Assembly (NCBI GenBank): GCA_052061695.1 | Contig: JBPZEY010000013.1 | Direction: 5' to 3' (one strand) | Length of the DNA stretch: 64,000 nt | Source of the DNA: Alkalicoccus luteus | Lineage (GTDB): Bacteria; Bacillota; Bacilli; Bacillales; Salisediminibacteriaceae | Shown: one piece after another, positions 8,418 to 16,314 of the stretch | Layout of the letters: every line of letters begins with the position of its first letter | Position numbering within the stretch: position 1 is the stretch's first letter | Made by a program: the position numbers and the translations under genes | The notes under the pieces: model-generated | Told to the model about the DNA's origin: nothing | Databases searched by the model: none | Seen by the model: the letters and a program-made list of their open reading frames with translations, nothing else

Positions 8418-9904
8418 GCTTTCACCTTCTTCCTGTCATGAATGGCTATCAAAGAAGAAGTAATCCGTGCAGATTCAAAAATTGTTGGCAAGCCGCTGCC
8501 AGGATGTGTGCCTCCGCCGGTCAGCCATAGTCCTTTGATATCATCGAACTCATTATGCGGCCGGAAATACATCATTTGCCCTAAATTATGCGCTAAATTG
8601 AAAGTAGCTCCTTCGTAAATAAGCTTATCCTCTTCCCAGCCTTGTGGAGACAGAACACGCTCCACTTCAATTCTGCTCTCCAAATCAGGGATACCTGCAC
8701 GATCAGCCACCGTTTGGAGTACCAGGTCACGGAATGCTTTTTCGTGTGTTTCCCAATCGATGCCGCTCATATTGTTTGGAACAGGTGCGAGTATATAGAG
8801 CGCTGACTTCCCGTCCGGAGCAACCGTACGGTCAGTAACAGCGGCATTTTGCACATAGATGGAAGGATCATCCGGCAGCACTTGTTCTTTCATAATTTCA
8901 TCTACGTTGCGTTTATAGTCTTCAGCGAACAGGACGGTATGGTGGTCCAAGTCCACCTCTCCGCTCACTCCTAAATAAATCATAAAAGTAGAACAGGAGT
9001 ATTTTTTCTTCTTCAGTTTCTCATCGGAATATTTTCTCCGCTGGCCATTATCAATGAGGTGTTTCATGCTGTGCGCAAAATCAGCATTCATGACGATATG
9101 ATCAAAGCGGTGAATACTCCCATCCTCAAGCTCAAGGGATTCTGCACGCCCATTCTCAATATTGATTTTTTTTACACCTGTTCCCGTTCGGATATCAGCC
9201 CCTTCTTCCTCAGCAGCTCTGGCAAGTGCCTTCGTCAACTGATTAACTCCGCCTTTAGGATGGAAAACACCGTACTCATGCTCCATAAAAGAAAGAATCG
9301 TAAATGCCCCGGGACAGTCCCACGGTGACATCCCCAAATATTTTGATTGAAATGTAAATGACAGCTTTAATCGTTCATCATCAAAATATCTGGACAACAC
9401 GTCATAGAGAGAGCTGCCAATCTCCAGCTCCGGTACTGCTCTCAAACTTCGAGGACGAAGGTAGTCCAGAAGAGAGGCGTGCTTCTCTTGCAGGATCGGC
9501 GATAGAACAGCCAGCTTTTTTCTCGTATCTTTCATAAACTTGATGTATGCAGGACCGTAGCCCGGGAAATGCTTTTCAATTTCAGCAGACATCTGATCTC
9601 GATCGCTGCTTGCCCGAATAGTCAAATCTGAAAACTTCAATGTATACATCGGATCAAGACGGATTAACTCCACGTAATCTTCTAATTTTTTGCCTGCTTC
9701 TTGAAAAACTTCTTCCAAGATGTGCGGCATACTAAAAAACGTTGGACCTAAGTCAAAGGTGAAGCCATTTTCTGAAAAGGATGACGTTCTGCCGCCTACG
9801 TATTGCTGTTTCTCAAACGTTGTCACATCGTACCCTTTTGACTGAAGCAGCATAGATGCTGCAAGACCTCCGGGACCTGCCCCGATAACTGCCACTTGTG
9901 TCAT
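8414..9904 (-). CDS. crtN: CrtN-like diapophytoene desaturase
   Basis: FAD-dependent desaturase of 496 residues. The cofactor motif GAGPGGLAASM starts five residues into the mature frame, and the C-terminal GGGTHPGSGLPTIFESA resembles Staphylococcus CrtN (THPGAGIP) more than the other two paralogues do, making it the best candidate for the main diapophytoene desaturase. Two starts are possible: ATG at 9904 with AGGTG six bases upstream, or GTG at 9913 with AGGAG five bases upstream; they differ by three residues. It is the first gene of the minus-strand carotenoid unit; a sigma-B-like promoter lies just upstream. Confidence 0.88.
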   Translation of the reverse strand: MTQVAVIGAGPGGLAASMLLQSKGYDVTTFEKQQYVGGRTSSFSENGFTFDLGPTFFSMPHILEEVFQEAGKKLEDYVELIRLDPMYTLKFSDLTIRASSDRDQMSAEIEKHFPGYGPAYIKFMKDTRKKLAVLSPILQEKHASLLDYLRPRSLRAVPELEIGSSLYDVLSRYFDDERLKLSFTFQSKYLGMSPWDCPGAFTILSFMEHEYGVFHPKGGVNQLTKALARAAEEEGADIRTGTGVKKINIENGRAESLELEDGSIHRFDHIVMNADFAHSMKHLIDNGQRRKYSDEKLKKKKYSCSTFMIYLGVSGEVDLDHHTVLFAEDYKRNVDEIMKEQVLPDDPSIYVQNAAVTDRTVAPDGKSALYILAPVPNNMSGIDWETHEKAFRDLVLQTVADRAGIPDLESRIEVERVLSPQGWEEDKLIYEGATFNLAHNLGQMMYFRPHNEFDDIKGLWLTGGGTHPGSGLPTIFESARITSSLIAIHDRKKVKA

Positions 9905-9947
9905 TTTGAACACCTGCTCTCCTGCTTATCTAAATACATATATAGCT

Positions 9948-9973
9948 TTTCCCCGATAAAGGATGTTATAAAC
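9948..9973 (-). promoter_or_regulatory. Sigma-B-like promoter for the crtN-crtN-crtM unit
   Basis: On the minus strand GTTTAT (9973-9968) is separated by 14 bases from GGGAAA (9953-9948), matching the general-stress sigma-B consensus GTTTAA-N12-15-GGGWAW. It ends 35-44 bases before the desaturase start. Staphyloxanthin genes of Staphylococcus aureus are also sigma-B dependent, which makes the assignment plausible; it rests on sequence match only. Confidence 0.55.
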
Positions 9974-10043
9974 GCCGTCGTATAAGTTTTGTTTATCTTT
10001 TTTGCATACGAAATGATACGTTCTTTCCTTATACTAACAGCTC

Positions 10044-10070
10044 GAAAAAAAAAGCTGCCCTCGGGCAGCC
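10044..10070 (-). terminator. Rho-independent terminator of the methyltransferase gene
   Basis: On the minus strand the stem GGCTGCCC-GA-GGGCAGC is followed by nine T residues. It lies immediately after the methyltransferase stop codon and separates that gene from the crt unit. Confidence 0.9.
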
Positions 10071-10079
10071 GGTGGTCCG

Positions 10080-11069
10080 TTATCGCTTTTTCTTCATCGT
10101 GATTAAATACCATCCGCCTTCTCGGATTAATGGCTTCATATCGGCAATTCGAAAGCCGGTTTTATCAGCATACTCTTTTAAATCATCCGGTGACGGAAGC
10201 GGGTATAGATTTTCATGGGCAGACATAAACGTATTGAATGCGCTCGTAAATGCTGCTCCGTATTTCGCTTTAACCAGCGGACAAATAATCGTAACCGTTC
10301 CCTCTCTTGCCAATGCCTGGTGAAATGTTCGAAATAAGTCGACTCGTCTTGACGGTTTGAAATAATAAAGCAGATTATGGGCCATAATCATATCAGTGCG
10401 ACCATCAAAATTTTCCAGAAACTCTTCAATCTCGCCTTCCCTTATATCTATCTCATCGGGAAGCGAGGCATTTGCCTTTTTTACCACATCAGGGCTCAGC
10501 TCCACTCCGATTAATTCCGTTTTCGGGTACTTCGTGTGAATCGCTTTTAAGTAGCCTCCAAATCCGCAGCCAAGATCGATCGCACTTGAAGGCTTTTCCT
10601 TCTTTACCCAGCGTAAAATTGGTCCAACAGCCGCTTTTTCGAGCAGGGTGGACGTTTCCGCTACAATTTCAGCGAACTTATCGGATAAATATGTAAGCCG
10701 TTCATCCGATTCCATTATTTCGGGATACTCAAGCAGCGTAGGAATATGCAGCTCCATCATTTCGCTCAATAAGATGCCGACAGATTCACTGCTTTTCTTT
10801 GAAGCGTATTTAACCATTTTTCGTTTCGAGCTGATCTTTCCGCTTCTTGATTCTTTTAAATGGTTTACTTCTACCCCTACATCAACCCAGCGCTGAAGCA
10901 ATTCTTTGGAGAGCTTTTCTGAAGCAGCTACCTCTCCTACAGATTTCGATTTCTTAAAATGATCAAATAAATCCAGCTTGTATCCTACATGCGCATGCCA
11001 CGTTTGTAAAAAATTCTCATTTGTTTTCATCCAGTTACGTGCTTGAAGCATTCGCTGCAATTCACTCAT
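10080..11069 (-). CDS. Class I SAM-dependent methyltransferase
   Basis: Methyltransferase of 329 residues in two parts. The N-terminal ~120 residues are helical, with a winged-helix-like stretch (VAASEKLSKELLQRWVDVG), as in many small-molecule O-methyltransferases. The C-terminal Rossmann domain carries the SAM-binding motif AIDLGCGFGGYLKAI and a post-motif acidic residue in LIGVELSPDVV. The substrate is unknown; a link with the neighbouring carotenoid genes is only positional, since a terminator separates them. The ATG at 11069 follows AGGTGATG. It stands as a single-gene unit. Confidence 0.78.
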   Translation of the reverse strand: MSELQRMLQARNWMKTNENFLQTWHAHVGYKLDLFDHFKKSKSVGEVAASEKLSKELLQRWVDVGVEVNHLKESRSGKISSKRKMVKYASKKSSESVGILLSEMMELHIPTLLEYPEIMESDERLTYLSDKFAEIVAETSTLLEKAAVGPILRWVKKEKPSSAIDLGCGFGGYLKAIHTKYPKTELIGVELSPDVVKKANASLPDEIDIREGEIEEFLENFDGRTDMIMAHNLLYYFKPSRRVDLFRTFHQALAREGTVTIICPLVKAKYGAAFTSAFNTFMSAHENLYPLPSPDDLKEYADKTGFRIADMKPLIREGGWYLITMKKKR

Positions 11070-11091
11070 GCCATCACCTGCTCTATCGTTT

Positions 11092-11565
11092 AAGTTGTCA
11101 ATCTTTGTAACTGAATTCCCTGTTGTCAGTTTCCTTAAACCACTGGATGAACCGCCTGACGCTCCTTAGGAAGCGGCAGAATCGTGATTACATCTTGCTC
11201 AATAAATATCCTTGCACTTGCCTGAATCGGCAGACATTCGCTTTCCCTGCGAGAATGGTCGCGGATTCCTTACAATGTCCGGAGGATCTTCCCTTCGATG
11301 TCGGCAGCTGACAGAAGCATCGCCTGATTTTTTTAGCGCGTGTCTGCAAATGCCATCTGAACCTTCTTCATGCAGCGTCTCTTATTCACTAGATAACGCT
11401 GGTGCTTCGAAGAAGCCTGGTTCCGAGTGAAGCCGCGCCATCCTTCCATTCATACAGGAGTCATCCTGAGAATTAGCTGAAGGCCAGCCCCGTAAGAAAA
11501 GTTAGGCGCAGCAGGAATGCATATAAAATGAATGATCTGTTTGTTAGGCTAACGTTGTCAACAGC
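11092..11565 (-). repeat. Terminator-associated repeat, copy b (reverse orientation)
   Basis: Non-coding 0.5 kb between the methyltransferase and the 94-residue gene. On the minus strand its head GCTGTTGACAACGTTAGC (11565-11548) is a diverged form of the family head, about 40 bases from a terminator. Positions 11462-11490 read on the minus strand match 24253-24280 of copy e in about 26 of 28 positions (both contain CCTTCAGCTA then TTCTCAGGAT). No open frame with a ribosome site is present, and nothing else is recognised in it. Confidence 0.6.
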
Positions 11566-11603
11566 ATGTTCTCCCTTAGGAATGCGGGTTTCCTTATCAT
11601 AAA

Positions 11604-11634
11604 CAAAAAGCCCGGTTCATTATAAACCGGGCTT
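11604..11634 (-). terminator. Rho-independent terminator
   Basis: Minus-strand stem AAGCCCGGTT, loop TATAATG, AACCGGGCTT followed by TTTGTTT. It lies about 20 bases past the stop codon of the 94-residue gene. Confidence 0.88.
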
Positions 11635-11653
11635 AGAAAACGTTTTTATTCGT

Positions 11654-11938
11654 TTAGTGAAAATACGTCGGATATTTTTTCTTCAATCGGACCAAAGCTT
11701 CTTCTACTTGCTCACTGTTCGCTACCTTCTCTTCTCCAATCAGCCTTAGTGTATGATCGGCGTCGATGTTTCCAGCAAACAGCTTAATGCTTGATTCTGA
11801 ACTGCACTCTTCTGAAGAATACGATGCTACGTCACTGGCACAGTCAACACTCTCATAACGTTCATAAGCTGCATATACGCTCTCTACTGTTCCTGCGTCG
11901 CTTAGACGCTTCGTCTCAACTAATTCTTTCACGAGCAC
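11654..11938 (-). CDS. Hypothetical 94-residue acidic protein
   Basis: Not recognised. It has 94 residues, no signal peptide or membrane segment, and is rich in Glu/Ser/Tyr in the middle (ERYESVDCASDVASYSSEEC); the C-terminal half (ADHTLRLIGEEKVANSEQVE) looks like a small alpha/beta domain ending in YPTYFH. Two cysteines lie about 12 residues apart. Translation probably begins at GTG 11938, ten bases after AAGGAG, or at GTG 11932; no ATG is in frame. It is monocistronic with a good terminator, which supports it as a real gene. Confidence 0.6.
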   Translation of the reverse strand: MLVKELVETKRLSDAGTVESVYAAYERYESVDCASDVASYSSEECSSESSIKLFAGNIDADHTLRLIGEEKVANSEQVEEALVRLKKKYPTYFH

Positions 11939-12111
11939 GATTGGTCATCTCCTTGAGTTGTATTAATCTACGCTTTAATCATACATACTCATTTAGAAAA
12001 TTGCGAGATGAAATGTGACTTTTTTGTGAACAAAGCTAAAAACACGTCATGTAATCGTTCACAATTGGTAATTTCAGGATGACAGCACGCTTTCTCGCTG
12101 TTGCATCATGA

Positions 12112-12906
12112 TTATTTTTGTTTAAACGCATTACCCCCGGCTTTTTCTACAATTGAAGGCGCAAGCTGATATAAACGGGCAGCAGCGCCCATCCACCAAG
12201 GCATCATTCTGGACCTTTTTTTCCGGACGATGAGTTGTACTGCAGCGCGTCCAACTGTTTCCGGTGCCAGCATCATTTTCTCTATGTTCTGTTTGTAGCG
12301 TCCGCTTCGATCAGCCGTTTCAAAAAAAGCAGTATCCACCGGCCCCGGCATCAATATTCCTACGTGAATGCCATACGGCTTCATCTCCATCCGAAGAGCA
12401 TCCGCATAGCCTGCCACCGCATGTTTTGTAGCACTGTAGATGCTCGTTTTTGGAGTAGGCAGCCTAGAAGAGATGGACCCGGTAAAAATGATGCTGCCTT
12501 CCCCGCGTGCTTTCATGAAGGGCATTACATACTTGGCCGCCGCAGCGCCGCTCAGTACATTAAGACGAAACATGTCTTCTGCCTGCTCTAATTGCACATC
12601 TTCTGCATAATCGAATGCCCCGAACCCGGCATTGTGAATATAAGAAAAGATTGGTCCAATATTGGCTTCAATTCGCTCAATCATGTTTTTTAAGGCTGAA
12701 AAGTCCGATACATCACACACTTCTACAACCGGCCGGATCCTGGTAAGCTGCTCTACTTTGTTTTGAGTTGCCTCAAGCCTTTCTCTAGTTCTTGCTACGA
12801 TGACGGGAAGTGCTCCTCTTGCAGCTGCTGCGCAGGCAATTTCTTCCCCGATGCCGGTGGATGCCCCGGTTATCACGATAATTCTTTGCTTCAATGATTG
12901 CTTCAA
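12112..12906 (-). CDS. SDR family oxidoreductase
   Basis: Short-chain dehydrogenase of 264 residues. It carries the cofactor motif TGASTGIGEEI, NAGFGAF, the catalytic Ser (TGSISS) and YSATKHAV (Tyr/Lys). The hydrophobic C-terminal helix region (MPWWMGAAARLYQLAP) resembles the DltE/YqjQ-type membrane-associated SDRs of bacilli; the substrate is unknown. The start is TTG at 12906, seven bases after AGGAGG; no ATG alternative exists upstream. It is divergent from proC. Confidence 0.85.
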   Translation of the reverse strand: MKQSLKQRIIVITGASTGIGEEIACAAAARGALPVIVARTRERLEATQNKVEQLTRIRPVVEVCDVSDFSALKNMIERIEANIGPIFSYIHNAGFGAFDYAEDVQLEQAEDMFRLNVLSGAAAAKYVMPFMKARGEGSIIFTGSISSRLPTPKTSIYSATKHAVAGYADALRMEMKPYGIHVGILMPGPVDTAFFETADRSGRYKQNIEKMMLAPETVGRAAVQLIVRKKRSRMMPWWMGAAARLYQLAPSIVEKAGGNAFKQK

Positions 12907-12941
12907 ACTGATTCCTCCTATTCTTGACGTTTAACTTCATG

Positions 12942-12970
12942 TTGACATTGCGTCTTACGAAGAGCATAAT
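12942..12970 (+). promoter_or_regulatory. Sigma-A promoter of proC
   Basis: TTGACA at 12942-12947 and CATAAT at 12965-12970 are 17 bases apart, an almost ideal vegetative promoter 34 bases before the proC start codon. Confidence 0.75.
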
Positions 12971-13003
12971 AAACGTAATTTTCAGTATACAGGAGTGTCA
13001 GAG

Positions 13004-13825
13004 ATGAAACTATTTATTGCAGGTGCAGGATCAATGACAGAGGCAATGGTTAAAGGATGGATAAAAGAAGGCAGTATTCCGCCTGACCATATTACCATTA
13101 CGAACAAATCGAATGACCAGGCACTTGCCAACCTCCGCAGCCTTTACGGAGTTCAGACCACACGTCATGCGCAAGCTGCAGCTGACGCAGATATCATATT
13201 TCTCTCCTGCAAGCCAAAGGATTGGGAAGATGCTCTTGCTCCGCTTAACGGCATATTACGCAGCGACCAGCTTCTGGTGTCGGTCATGGCAGGTGTTACG
13301 ACTTCATCTTTAGAAGAGGCTTCCAAGGGACCCGTTGTGTTTCGTGCGATGCCTAATACGTCCGCTGCCGTACGTGCGTCCATGACCTCCTTTGCCGGGG
13401 GAAGCGCCGCTGAAGACGTGCACATCCGTACAGTAGAGCACGTGTTCAGTTTGATCGGCGAAACAGCTCATGTAGAGGAACATCTCCTCGATGCTGTTAC
13501 GGCGCTTACTGGAACAGGTCCAGCTTACATTTATTATCTAATGGAATCGATGGAAAAAGCGGCTCAGGCGATCGGGATTCCTGAAGAGCTCGGTCGAGAC
13601 CTCGTAGCTCAGACCCTTCGCGGTGCTGCAAGAAGAGTTCAGGAGGAAGATACCACACCAGCTGAACTGTATAAGCAAATCATGAGTCCTGGCGGGACGA
13701 CAGAAGCAGGGTTTAACGTGCTTAAAGAACAGCATGTTCAGGAAGCATTAATTGCCTGCATCGAAGCCGCAAATAACCGTTCCAAAGAATTAGGTGCTCC
13801 TGCCGCCAGCAGACAGCAAAGCTGA
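13004..13825 (+). CDS. proC: Pyrroline-5-carboxylate reductase
   Basis: NAD(P)H-dependent enzyme of 273 residues that makes proline from pyrroline-5-carboxylate, the last step of proline synthesis and in halophilic bacilli a route to compatible solute. The N-terminal Rossmann motif is FIAGAGSMTEAM. The signatures FRAMPNTSAAV and TGTGPAYIYYLMES, and the C-terminal MSPGGTTEAGF motif, are diagnostic for ProC. The ATG at 13004 was chosen because AGGAG lies eight bases upstream; a GTG at 12995 overlaps that ribosome site. It is monocistronic, with a promoter in front and a terminator behind. Confidence 0.95.
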   Translation: MKLFIAGAGSMTEAMVKGWIKEGSIPPDHITITNKSNDQALANLRSLYGVQTTRHAQAAADADIIFLSCKPKDWEDALAPLNGILRSDQLLVSVMAGVTTSSLEEASKGPVVFRAMPNTSAAVRASMTSFAGGSAAEDVHIRTVEHVFSLIGETAHVEEHLLDAVTALTGTGPAYIYYLMESMEKAAQAIGIPEELGRDLVAQTLRGAARRVQEEDTTPAELYKQIMSPGGTTEAGFNVLKEQHVQEALIACIEAANNRSKELGAPAASRQQS

Positions 13826-13854
13826 TCCGACGTTTCCTTAGAGAGAAGGTAATC

Positions 13855-13884
13855 ATGCTCCCGCTCACGAGCTGGAGCATTTTT
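13855..13884 (+). terminator. Terminator of proC
   Basis: Stem ATGCTCC/GGAGCAT with an inner GCTC/GAGC pair, followed by TTTT, 30 bases after the proC stop. Confidence 0.75.
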
Positions 13885-14023
13885 GATGTGCCTATAAATA
13901 GTATACACGCATCATTTCTGCTTGATTGTATATGCTGATTTTCCTTTCCGCGTGTTTTAAATCATAGTAAACTAGTAAGCAGCGTGTCGCCCACAGCCTA
14001 TACATAAAGGATTTGATCTATTC

Positions 14024-14839
14024 ATGGGGTTTCTTCCAGAACATATTCGAACGAAGCTGGAATACATTGTTGAGAACAACTGGTTCACCAACGCTGTCAT
14101 TTTGATTATCCTATTTAATGCAGTTGTTGTCGGGATTGAAACATATCCTGGAGTTTATGAGGCAAATCAGTCCACCTTTTTCTTCATTGACAGAGTATTA
14201 CTATGGATTTTTACAGTAGAGATTGCAATGCGCATGGCTGCCTCAACGTCGTTTAAAGGATTTTTCTCAAACAGCTGGAACTGGTTTGATTTTCTCATTG
14301 TCGCTGCGAGCCATATTCTGGTCGGAGCCTATTTTGTAACTGTTCTGCGCATCCTGCGCGTCCTCCGTGTTTTTCGCGCCATCTCAGTGATTCCGTCATT
14401 GCGACGGCTAGTCGATGCGCTGTTGATGACGATCCCCTCTCTCGGAAACATTATGCTTTTAATGAGCATCGTTTTCTATATTTTTGCAGTGATCGGCACT
14501 ATGCTGTTCCAACAAACAGCTCCTGCCTATTTCGGAAATCTGCAGCTGTCGCTGTTAACCCTTTTTCAGGTCGTCACCTTGGAATCATGGGCCTCAGCAG
14601 TCATGAGACCCATTATGGATGAACTGTGGTGGTCGTGGATTTACTTTGTTTCATTTGTTCTTGTAGGAACCTTCGTTGTCTTTAATCTCTTTATTGGTGT
14701 CATCGTTAATAATGTTGAAAAAGCAGAACATACGGGAGCAGAGAAAGAAGAGGACCCGGTTCAAAAAGAGCTTTCTGAAGTAAAGCAGGAGCTTGCTGCC
14801 ATTAAAAAGCTGCTTCAGCAAAAGTCTGAAAACGAATGA
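14024..14839 (+). CDS. Voltage-gated sodium channel, NaChBac/NavBh type
   Basis: Single-domain six-helix ion channel of 271 residues that forms tetramers in the cytoplasmic membrane. S1-S3 fill residues 20-105. S4 carries the gating arginines at every third position (R109, R112, R115, R118: RILRVLRVFRA). The pore helix leads to the selectivity filter TLESWAS at residues 185-191, identical to the sodium-selective filter of Bacillus halodurans NaChBac, and S6 is followed by a C-terminal coiled coil (about 245-268) of the tetramerising kind. In alkaliphiles the channel re-admits sodium for pH homeostasis and motility. The ATG at 14024 has only a weak, distant AAAGG. It stands alone upstream of tnrA. 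Confidence 0.95.
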   Translation: MGFLPEHIRTKLEYIVENNWFTNAVILIILFNAVVVGIETYPGVYEANQSTFFFIDRVLLWIFTVEIAMRMAASTSFKGFFSNSWNWFDFLIVAASHILVGAYFVTVLRILRVLRVFRAISVIPSLRRLVDALLMTIPSLGNIMLLMSIVFYIFAVIGTMLFQQTAPAYFGNLQLSLLTLFQVVTLESWASAVMRPIMDELWWSWIYFVSFVLVGTFVVFNLFIGVIVNNVEKAEHTGAEKEEDPVQKELSEVKQELAAIKKLLQQKSENE

Positions 14840-14856
14840 CGTCAGATTATCTGACA
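14840..14856 (+). promoter_or_regulatory. TnrA/GlnR box upstream of tnrA
   Basis: The 17-base site CGTCAGATTATCTGACA matches the TnrA/GlnR consensus TGTNANAWWWTNTNACA at every defined position but the first. It starts one base after the channel gene's stop. With a -10 of TATAGT at 14886-14891 the start of transcription would be near 14898, placing the box centre at about -50, the position used at TnrA-activated promoters. This implies autoregulation of tnrA. Confidence 0.75.
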
Positions 14857-14933
14857 ATTTTGCCCGCCCCCGTTTTCTATCGTGGTATAGTATAACAAAC
14901 AAAGCTGATGGACGAGGAAGGACGGGGATTTCT

Positions 14934-15239
14934 TTGGCAGATGCGTCATCCTATAAGGATAAAAAAGTAATTGGAATTGGGATTGCCAGCGAACTAACCG
15001 GATTATCCGAGCGTCAGATCCGTTACTATGAGGAACGGAAGCTGATTTTTCCTGACAGAAGTAAAGGCGGAACGCGCAAATATTCGTTTGCAGATGTGGA
15101 ACGTCTCGTAGATATTGCGAACAAGATGGAAGACGGCATGCAGACGTTTGAGATCCGCAAAGAAGAAATGAAACAATCTGATATTCGCAGTAAAATGCTG
15201 CGAGGTCAGCTGAATGCTGCGTTTAAAATGCGTAAATAA
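14934..15239 (+). CDS. tnrA: Nitrogen regulator TnrA (MerR family)
   Basis: MerR-type DNA-binding regulator of 101 residues that activates nitrogen-scavenging genes when nitrogen is limiting and is held inactive by feedback-inhibited glutamine synthetase. The winged helix-turn-helix SELTGLSERQIRYYEERKL and the segment GTRKYSFADVERL closely match Bacillus TnrA. The C-terminal tail QLNAAFKMRK corresponds to the part that contacts glutamine synthetase. Start: TTG at 14934 behind GACGGGG; the resulting N-terminus (MADASSYKDKKV) aligns in length with Bacillus subtilis TnrA, whereas longer in-frame extensions run back into the channel gene. It has its own promoter region and a strong terminator. 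Confidence 0.93.
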   Translation: MADASSYKDKKVIGIGIASELTGLSERQIRYYEERKLIFPDRSKGGTRKYSFADVERLVDIANKMEDGMQTFEIRKEEMKQSDIRSKMLRGQLNAAFKMRK

Positions 15240-15290
15240 CAAACAGAGGCGTGACAAGACCTAAGTCTGTTGTCACGCCTCTGTTTGTTT
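15238..15290 (+). terminator. Strong terminator after tnrA
   Basis: A perfect 20-base stem (AACAAACAGAGGCGTGACAA and its complement) with a 12-base loop and T-rich 3' side; the stem starts in the stop codon of tnrA. Confidence 0.9.
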
Positions 15291-15291
15291 A

Positions 15292-15320
15292 TTGACTTTT
15301 CCTTCTAAAAGCTCTACTAT
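15292..15320 (+). promoter_or_regulatory. Sigma-A promoter of darB
   Basis: TTGACT at 15292-15297 and TACTAT at 15315-15320 with a 17-base spacer, immediately after the tnrA terminator and about 90 bases before the darB start. Confidence 0.6.
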
Positions 15321-15409
15321 TATGCATGGAGATAGGTGGACAGGAAGCTGATTTCCAAATCACTGTCCCCGTTTAAGTACCTATTAATTTATAGAAAGTG
15401 TGCATATCC

Positions 15410-15877
15410 ATGCCAAATATTCAAGAAACAGACGTGCTCAGCGGACGTATTGATACGTTTATCGTCCCTGCAGAGCAGGTGGCAAATGTCCAGCCTGATC
15501 ATTCGTTGGAGCATGCCTTGCTTGTACTAGTAAAGTCTGGTTATACAGCGATTCCCGTTCTTAATATCGATACACAGTTAGTTGGTATTATTAGTAAGGC
15601 TAAAATACTCGACTCTATTCTCGGCATCGAACGGATGGAGCCGGAACGACTGAACAACTATTTAGTGAAGGATGTCATGAACGAAGATTTTGTTACTGTG
15701 CATGAAGACGCGCGGTTTGAACGAGTGATTAATCAATCGATTGAATATCCCTTTGTTTGTGTGCAAAACAGCAGCGCCGTGTTTAAGGGTATTATCCCGA
15801 GGAGTAAAATACTTGCTCATCTGAACGGTTACCTCCACGAGCTGCGTCGAACATGCTTTAAACAGGATGAAGATTAG
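15410..15877 (+). CDS. darB: Cyclic-di-AMP-binding CBS protein DarB/CbpB
   Basis: Stand-alone protein of 155 residues with two CBS domains. In Bacillus subtilis the homologue (YkuL/DarB) binds cyclic di-AMP and, when free of it, stimulates the (p)ppGpp synthetase Rel and pyruvate carboxylase. The stretches SLEHALLVLVKSGYTAIPVL and FVCVQNSSAVFKGI are highly similar to DarB and distinguish it from other CBS proteins. The ATG at 15410 follows AGAAAGTG loosely; a GTG at 15398 is a less likely start. It is monocistronic between two terminators. The nucleotide's role in potassium/osmotic control fits the presumed saline habitat. Confidence 0.85.
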   Translation: MPNIQETDVLSGRIDTFIVPAEQVANVQPDHSLEHALLVLVKSGYTAIPVLNIDTQLVGIISKAKILDSILGIERMEPERLNNYLVKDVMNEDFVTVHEDARFERVINQSIEYPFVCVQNSSAVFKGIIPRSKILAHLNGYLHELRRTCFKQDED

Positions 15878-15896
15878 TAAAACAGGCCTTTAATAC

Positions 15897-15933
15897 AAAA
15901 AGCAGCCCTCCCATTTTTATGAGGGCTGCTTTT
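15897..15933 (+). terminator. Terminator of darB
   Basis: AAAAAGCAGCCCTC and GAGGGCTGCTTTT form a perfect stem around CCATTTTTAT. The repeat head CAGCGTGTTGATAACGTC begins at the very next base. Confidence 0.88.
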
Positions 15934-16290
15934 CAGCGTGTTGATAACGTCTTTATGCATGCCTGTTCCTGCAAAATGCCTGTATATGCGGCGAATCACC
16001 CTCCAAAAAGGAGCGGGCCCGACTCTACCTCCTGCTCCGCGAATCGTCGCAGCGTTTTTCAGATGCACACTAAGCAGTCTGAAGTTTCTATATCGCACGA
16101 GCGGAGACGGACTGGATAATGAAAACTTCTCAAGAACAGGCTGTTTTTGAGCGAAGCCTTCCCCTTCTTCCATCCAGACAATAAGGCTGAAGAAGCGAAA
16201 TAGGCGTGTGTGGAAATGCAGAAAAAGAAACAAGCATGACTTTTTAATCGGGTCCAACGAAAACCTGGCAGAGGAGCGCGTTTGTAAAAA
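15934..16290 (+). repeat. Terminator-associated repeat, candidate copy c
   Basis: About 0.35 kb without a credible gene between darB and the SRPBCC gene. It opens with CAGCGTGTTGATAACGTC, 15 of 18 identical to the head of copy e, directly abutting the darB terminator. The interior shows no clear match to the other copies, so only the head supports membership and the right end is a guess. Confidence 0.4.
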
Positions 16291-16314
16291 AATATTCAAA
16301 AATACGGGACGTTC

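Noticed and set aside
6951..9904. Tandem desaturase genes as one frameshifted gene
   Set aside because: Each has a full FAD motif and full C-terminal signature; the 4-base ATGA overlap is normal coupling.
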